Below are positions 57,792-64,000 of a stretch of DNA of 64,000 bases, piece after piece. The first letter of the stretch is position 1; each line of letters starts with the position of its first letter. The stretch spans positions 10,525,144-10,589,143 of the forward strand of contig OX393569.1 of assembly GCA_947652115.1 (NCBI GenBank), given 5' to 3'. The notes under the pieces are model-generated. The model had not been told where the DNA came from. It did no database searches and was given only the letters and a program-made list of their open reading frames with translations. This DNA is from Blastomussa wellsi. Taxonomy: Eukaryota > Cnidaria > Anthozoa > Scleractinia > Plerogyridae. The position numbers and the translations under genes were made by a program.

Positions 57792-57935
57792 ACCTGCAGT
57801 AAATATGGTGTTGCCTAGTTCCAGGGAACGATTTTTCGTCCCGATCAACCCGTTTCGGGTCACGTGGTCCGAGCGTATTGTTAGCGGAAACGTAAACGAA
57901 ACGAGTACTGACGTCACAGACTACCGCGAGGTGGC

Positions 57936-58062
57936 CCAAACTGCCGGAGCTTATCCCGGTTTCAGTAGCATTCTACTCCCCCCCTTGGATGGGATGCCAG
58001 TCCATCACAGGGTAACCTCCAGCAGCATTTCGCCGGTACCCATTTATACACCCAAGACTGTA
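57936..58062 (-). repeat. tRNA-derived SINE, second family, 3' fragment
   Basis: Antisense to 21748-22050 (TGGATGGGATGCCAGTCCAT, GGTACCCATTTATACACC). Truncated before the tRNA head. It begins about 145 bases upstream of the SWAP-70 start, so near its promoter. Confidence 0.72.
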
Positions 58063-58079
58063 TGGAATAGATATTTTTG

Positions 58080-61000
58080 TGTGGTATGGGTGGCACGTGA
58101 CTGTACACCAATATACCGCACAAATACAGGATACAAGCATGTAGAGACGCCCTAGACCAACGCACAGAAAAACAGATACCCACAGAAAGACTTTGCGACA
58201 TGATCCGCATGATTCTGACGATGAACACATTTGAATTCAATAACGAATGCTTTGGACTTGGCAGAATATTTTTAACAGCATCTGTGATGATCACGCTCCT
58301 TGGAAAGAAGTAAAAATAAGAAGCACATCAGCTCCATGGATTACAAGTGAGTCGAAGTGACATAAGATTTATAATGAATCGACGGTACAAGTTATTCAAG
58401 AAAGCAACCTCGACCAAATGTCCTCTACAATGGCAAGAGTACACAAATGTCAGAAATGAGATTACTTCGGCCTTAAGGCAAGCTAAAGCATCTTACTTCT
58501 CGAAAATGTTTAAAGAAGTAAAGAAAACGAGCGCTTATTGGAACTTGCTGAATAAAGCTACATCTCAGAAAGCGCACATGAAGAATATTGGCCCTCTAAT
58601 GAGAGGTGATGGCAGTCTTGTACTAGCTGATGAAGAGAAAGCGCGCCACATGAATTCATACTTTGCGACGATGGGCGAAAAGCTAGCTAATGCACTCCCA
58701 TCTCCTATGAATAATGGAAACCAATATAACCCAGGAGCCCTAGATGCGTTGAATGAACCACCACCGCTTGTAGAGATTATAATTTCTACACAGTCGGTAA
58801 GACGCTTAAATCTAACAAATCCACAGGCCCGGATAACATTCCTCCCAAGCTCCTAAAGCAGAGAAATCTGCTCCTAAAGCTTGCGGGAAACGCAATAGTG
58901 CCATCTCTGGTTAGTCTTTACCAGAATTGCATTAAATGCAAAACTGTTTTCTCAATTTGGAAAACAGCGAGACTTGCGCCAATTTACAAGAAGGATGATA
59001 AAACAGACTGCGGGAACTATCACCCAGTTTCTCTACTTCCGTCACTGATCCACCCACGGAGCCTGGTCACAGGCTATGTACCAAGTAAAATCATGGAGTC
59101 GGAAGTAAACGATACCCTGGTGTGACAGGCTTTCAAGGATAACAACCTCGTTTCAGATAAACAGTGGGCATATCGCGTCGGGTACTCAACAGAATTATTG
59201 TTGGCGAACCTTTTAGAAACGTGGCGAGCAGCTCTTGACTCAGGAAAGGTGGTGGCAATTGCTTTTGTTGACTTCAAAAAGCATTTGATAGCGTCTCTCA
59301 TGATATCCTGAAGATGAAGCTAAAACGAGACTTTGGCATTACTGGCACGTTCCTAGATTGGATAACGAGCTATCTACAAGATAGACAGCAATTCGCTGTA
59401 TTAAACGGAGTCAAGTCGGAACCGCTGCGAGTGTCCTTCAGCATTCCCCAGGGGTCTGTGTTGGGACCGACGCTCTTCACACTATACTGATACAAATGAC
59501 CATCCATCTTCTGTCAGCTCGGGGTCCCTCATATGTATGCAGATGACACAACGGTCTATTGCATTGGAGAATGGTGCCTTGACGATCGCTTAACACTGCA
59601 TACAGGAAAGAGCGAAGTAATGTCACTCAGCAGGGGAACCCAAATGGGGCCATATGCTCCTGTGCCCTTAGGGACCTCACTTGTTAGTTTCGTTACAAAA
59701 ACGCGTCTGCTGGGAATGACCGTCAACCGCAAGCTCAGCTGGGTACCACATGCACTAGACACTAAGGAGAGCTTTGCAAATAAACTGAACTTATTGAAAC
59801 GATCCAGATTTCTCCCAAAGCACGTTTTAAAGGATTTATATTTTAAAGTGATTCTACCCTCTGTAAAATACGGTGGGGATCGTGCAGTAATTCAGACATA
59901 CTTGATTCTATAGAAAGACTACATTGCAGGGCGGCAAGACTCATCTTCGTCTTACCAAAAGACATTGCGACATGTGATGTACTTAAATATGACCAGTGGT
60001 CTACGTTTTCTTTTAATATATTATAAGTTGGACCTTCTAAAGCTCTTCTATAAAGCGATCAATGGTATATTTCCCGAGCCTCTGACTAAGGCGATCATCG
60101 AAAATCACATCAATGGCTACTCGCTTCGAAGGCAAGACTCCCTAGCAATTCCAAGGTTTAAATAGAGATACATGAAAGATTCTCGTAAATACAACGGCTC
60201 TGTGCTATGGAACATTGTGTGCTACAATGAACAAGGATTTGAGCAATTAAGTTTTAAGGACTTGCAAAAACGTTTAGTCACTCGGGAATATTTCAAAGAT
60301 TTTATATTTAATGCCCTATCCAATTCAACCGTCCGTCAAAAATGTAGTGACTTTGTTTATGTTCTTAGCAAATCTTAATTTGTAAATAGTGGATTTTTAA
60401 CATTTTAACTATAGCTTTTATATTTGTAGATTTTTTATTTTTATAACACACGATCCCACAAACTGTTAGCTTTAAAACTCATCGGGTATATAAATAAAGG
60501 TTTACTTACTTACTTACTTACGAATTCTATGTTCAAAAACACGGAACGGCTATGGGTACCAAAATGGCTCCCGCGTATGTCCCGTATGTCTGGTGGAGGT
60601 ACCTTGATGATATTTTCATAATTTGGACTGGAAGCGAAGACGAACTAAAGGAATTTATTGACTATCTAAATGGCTTACATCCGACAATCAAGTTCACTTT
60701 TGAACATTCATCAACTTCAGTTGCTTTCCTTGATACTACGGTAAGATTTCAACAGACCTCTATGTGAAACCAACTGACACCCACCAATACCTCCTGCTCA
60801 TCGTGCCAACCATACCACACAAAAAGATCTATTCGTAAATCCAGACAGTCTTGGGTTACGCCTCCGCCGAATTTGTTCAGATAATACAACTTTCAACCAA
60901 CGCTGTGAAGAGCTCACCGTACATCTAAAGAAAAGAGGCTTCAAAGAAAAACAAATCCAGCTTGAAATCAACAAAGCAAAACAAGTTCCACGAGAGCACG

Positions 61001-61870
61001 CCCTAAAACCAAGCACCTCAAACAAGAAAGGCAGACAAGGCATCCCGTTTGTTGCCACCTATAATCCAAGCAATCCTAACCTTAACAAGAACATTACTAA
61101 ATACTTTCCTATGCTTCAGTCTTCAAACCGATGTCAACAGGTCTTCTCCGAAAAACCTTTTATTGCTTAAAGACGACGACGTCCACGTAACTTCTGCGAC
61201 TTCCTTGTTAAGGCAAAGGTCAAACATACACAGCCCAATGCACAATCTAGTCCACCAGTAGTAAAGAAATGCAACTCGATGAATTTTCCAGTCCCTTCAT
61301 TAAAGATGGTTTATAATCAAGTAAATTTAAAAAAAAACATGTGAAACTCATAAAATCAAACAGAACAATTACACGTACAGCCAAAACTCTGATCTATATG
61401 ATCCAATGTTGGCAATGCAAGAACACCTCAAATAAACCAGCAGAATATATCGGACAAACAAAACGCAAAATACGTGACAGATTTTGAGAGCATCGCAGAG
61501 CCATACAGATCAAGACCACCGACGCAGTACCACAACATTTCAATCAAAAGGGACATAAACTCGCAGACATCGAACTGATACCACTCGAATTCATTAACTC
61601 CAACAGAGATTCCTTACCAAGAGCCCGCGAATCCTATTATATAGAAAAAAACCAACACAATGCAGCCTCTTGGCATAAACAGGGAAGACGACCCTTGATC
61701 TTTTACAATCTGTGTTTGGACTCTGACATTATTTTATGCATCCACTTACAATGTTTATTTTATTTCGACCCTATTGGTCCATTTATTTTTTTTAAAAAAA
61801 ATAGTATCATATGTCCAACCACAACTGTTGTAGATAATACATATATATTGTAACGATCTTCCGTATCCTC
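58080..61870 (+). mobile_element. Penelope-like element (RT plus GIY-YIG), split by a LINE
   Basis: The left part (to 58247) reads LCDMIRMILTMNTFEFNNE. After the LINE, from 60520, reverse transcriptase resumes with QKHGTAMGTKMAP and the catalytic YLDDIFIIW, then VAFLDTTV. Further on (about 60880-61060) is the linker region, and 61390-61660 encodes a GIY-YIG endonuclease (PAEYIGQTKRKIRDRF ... SYYIEKNQ) with a stop and frame slips. 5'-truncated. This is the most complete PLE in the window. Confidence 0.82.
58248..60519 (+). mobile_element. CR1/jockey-like LINE inserted in the Penelope-like element
   Basis: 5'-truncated non-LTR element with a duplicated ACGAA target (58243-58247 and 60520-60524). 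The first ORF (58347-58856) is the linker before the reverse transcriptase; then broken frames give TARLAPIYKKDDKTDCGNYH, VAIAFVDFKK...FDSVSHDIL (motif A), PQGSVLGPTLF and the catalytic YADD (59533-59550). A second-domain tail reaches 60378. The 3' end is (TTAC)n. Several frameshifts and stops make it inactive. Confidence 0.85.
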
Positions 61871-62079
61871 AATAAATCCGCCGAGGATTTATTGAGGATA
61901 CAAGTTTATTCAAGTCGTTTTTTTTTTTTGCTGTTTTTTCATTACCGTTGATTCTATTTATTTAAAACAGCAGGATTTGGATTGTGGGTCGTCCAAATAG
62001 AAGGCATTTCCATAGCACACAAATATGCAGAATATAGACAAAAGGGAAACTTCTGAAATAAACCAGCTGTCAACAGATA

Positions 62080-62846
62080 AGGGACTGTGCAATAATTATC
62101 AGGAGGGAAGGGCTGAAAAACTAGAATTATCTAGCAAAAACTTAGACAGAACCCCCCTCCAAAACAAAAAGATTAGTTCTAACCCCCCTCTGTTATGTTA
62201 AAAATAACGTCGCACCCCTGCCCCCCCTTCCCACCACATTGGCTCAAAATCTAAAACTTCTGAAGCCAGAAAGAGAAAGGAGCAGAGAAAAAAAATCAAA
62301 GAACAGGAGATTGAACGCTTCAAATAACAGACGAAAAAGAGCTTGCATTATATTTAGATCCTTGGGAGGAGAGCCTGATGAACTTTGTTATGAGCCAGAT
62401 ATATATGAAATTCAGCAAATCGATTCAGTCGATGAAGAAACATTACTTTTATTCACATCAAAAACCGACAAAGCTTGTCTACGAGATTTGTTTGATTCCC
62501 ATTGTTTTATGGGGGAAGCTGAAAAACAAGTTCATGATTTTTGCTTTACATAGGATCAGCTCAATTAATTAGAAGACGGGTTAAAATTGATCAGTTGTGA
62601 ATTTGCTTTTCATTTTGATGGAATAGTTTCAATAATCGTTTAACAGCTGTTCGTATTGATATTTGTTACAGTCTATCATGATGCCTAGCCTGTATTGAGA
62701 ATCTTTCATTGCGTTTAATTTTATTTACATTTCGAATAAAACTTAAGGCCCCCCCCTGCGTCAAATGAGTGATTTTCCTTTGAGTCCCCCTATCTTGGCA
62801 GCGATTTTTTTGTAATGCACCTACTGTTAATTATTGCACAGTCCCT
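62080..62846 (+). mobile_element. Short inverted-repeat transposon with a 104-codon ORF
   Basis: Ends AGGGACTGTGCAATAATTA and the inverse at 62828-62846. The ORF at 62239-62553 encodes a basic N-terminal half and an acidic half (IYEIQQIDSVDEETLLLF); not recognised. C/G runs lie inside both ends. No clear target duplication. Confidence 0.6.
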
Positions 62847-63130
62847 AATCTGATAACGAAACTTTCCGTAACGAATGCAAATGCATTTCGCGCTCTTAAA
62901 ATGGTTCAATGCCTTTGAAATTTTCAGGGATTGCACATAACATGTTAAACTTTAGATCTAGAGATTTTGAAAAACTTCTATTGACTAGTTTTTACATAGA
63001 TGCTCCCATATCAAAGACGTTCCTTCTATGAGAAAAATGTGAATATTAAAGACATTACTTTTGAGTTCATAGAGAGAAATCTAGTGAAGCAAACTGGATG
63101 AAACCTTTCAGGAAAGTTGTTCTACGCCAA

Positions 63131-63334
63131 AAGCTCTCTCCTCCGCAGAGTCTCCGGGGAGGGGGAGAAGGGGAGAATTAAAAATCCGGGAGCGCGGGGC
63201 ACGATGGGAAGGGCGAAGCATTCACCGCGAACTCTGAATTCCCTTCTCCCCAGCCTCCACGCGCTTTCTTTTCACCTCTCCCTATTCCCCTTCCCGAAAA
63301 TGAAAGAGGCCTCTGCGGAGGAGAGAGCGCCAAA
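63131..63334. repeat. About 200 bp MITE, GCTCTCTCCTCCGCAGAG ends
   Basis: Inverted ends around 63131-63150 and 63308-63334, G/C-rich interior. Ends resemble the one at 38106-38230. Confidence 0.65.
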
Positions 63335-63529
63335 AGTATAAAACATGGAAAGGACATTGTTTCAATCCGGCGGCAGGAAGTCGCTGGAATCAACGAACTA
63401 GTTAATATTCCTAGGGAATAACTTAATTAGCCCCAGGACTCCACGCCATGGCCGGCTTGCCATTGACTGACGTGTCAGTGTAATACGATCATTTTGTTTC
63501 GCTCGATTGTTCGTTCCAGTTGTTTCTGT

Positions 63530-64000
63530 CCATCGCTTCCCTCGAAATATTGGCTGTCATTATTAGTCTCAAACTGTGGTCCGCAGAACTGCGTGGCCAG
63601 CGGATCTTAGTCCGAACCGACAATCAAAACACTGAACTTGCCATCAACACTTTGGTTTTATGCTTCCCGTTTTGATTTTGGGCTTCGCGCCCTTTATATC
63701 CCGGGCCAACAGAACACCATCGCTGATTCTCTGAGTCGCTGGGATAGTGATCCGAAATTTCAACGTACCTTCTATGAGGCAGCTATTCTTCACTACAACT
63801 CCTTAACGGAATATATTTGCTCTTTTGATTTGTTTCGTTTTGACTGCCAGTGGTAATCACCTCTCCGTTCTTTCGTATTTCAGGTTACCATTTTTGCGAT
63901 TTACAGCATCATGTCCGTCAAATTCAAGACTTCGCCTTATCAGCAGCCACCAAGCGGAACTACCACTCCGTCTGGAACACCTACCTTAAGTTCTGTGACT
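63530..64000 (+). mobile_element. DIRS-like retrotransposon fragment (RNase H and recombinase start), continues off the window
   Basis: Reads LEILAVIISLKLW and ILVRTDNQN (RNase H-like), then after a frame break FDFGLRALYIPGQQNTIADSLSRW, as in DIRS elements. At 63925-64000 another frame gives ALSAATKRNYHSVWNTYLKF, like the N-terminal part of the DIRS tyrosine recombinase. Broken at one or more points. Confidence 0.7.

Overview
The window looks like a piece of an intron-rich cnidarian genome, most likely a stony coral or another anthozoan. Two ordinary animal genes are present, both on the minus strand, with spliced exons and large introns full of transposons. The left fifth carries an old copy of a Polinton/adintovirus-like DNA virus. 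Host DNA is crowded with tRNA-derived SINEs, short inverted-repeat elements, Penelope-like elements, LINEs and a DIRS-like fragment. No bacterial operons, rRNA genes or CRISPR arrays were seen.

Layout. (1) 1-8.7 kb: an AT-rich endogenous virus remnant reading rightwards. In order it holds a conserved unknown protein, a probable penton/minor capsid protein, a small basic pVI-like protein, a double-jelly-roll-type major capsid protein, an adenain-type cysteine protease, a fibre protein with repeats, and a two-helix membrane protein. Nearly all are broken by frameshifts, stops or insertions. A Penelope-like element lies between the capsid and protease genes, and a 168 bp TA-flanked element lies in the fibre gene. 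(2) 11.7-24.7 kb: the first four coding exons of strawberry notch (sbno), with matching splice phases. The rest of sbno must lie off the left end, so the virus sits inside an sbno intron, antisense to it. The intron between exons 1 and 2 contains a Tc1-like transposase remnant and an L1-like LINE that is itself split by a 2.4 kb inverted-repeat element with a CAACAG target duplication. (3) 25-30 kb: the region between the genes. It has a second, separate viral trace (a packaging ATPase fragment) and Penelope tails in opposite orientations. (4) 33.0-57.8 kb: a complete SWAP-70/DEF6-like gene of six coding exons. The phases join exactly to give 613 residues, with an EF-hand-like N-terminus, a PH domain and a coiled coil. 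Its introns hold many elements, including a THAP/SWIM-domain transposon, a minisatellite and a three-level transposon nest. (5) 57.9-64 kb: a SINE fragment, a Penelope-like element split by a 2.3 kb LINE with a readable insertion site, a short inverted-repeat element with an ORF, and a DIRS-like fragment at the right edge.

The host genes fit known roles: sbno as a nuclear helicase-like transcription co-regulator, SWAP-70 as a phosphoinositide-binding actin/Rac signalling protein. The viral genes would together make a capsid-assembly module, but no polymerase or integrase is visible here and the copy is decayed. All family names rest on reading motifs by eye; no search was run.
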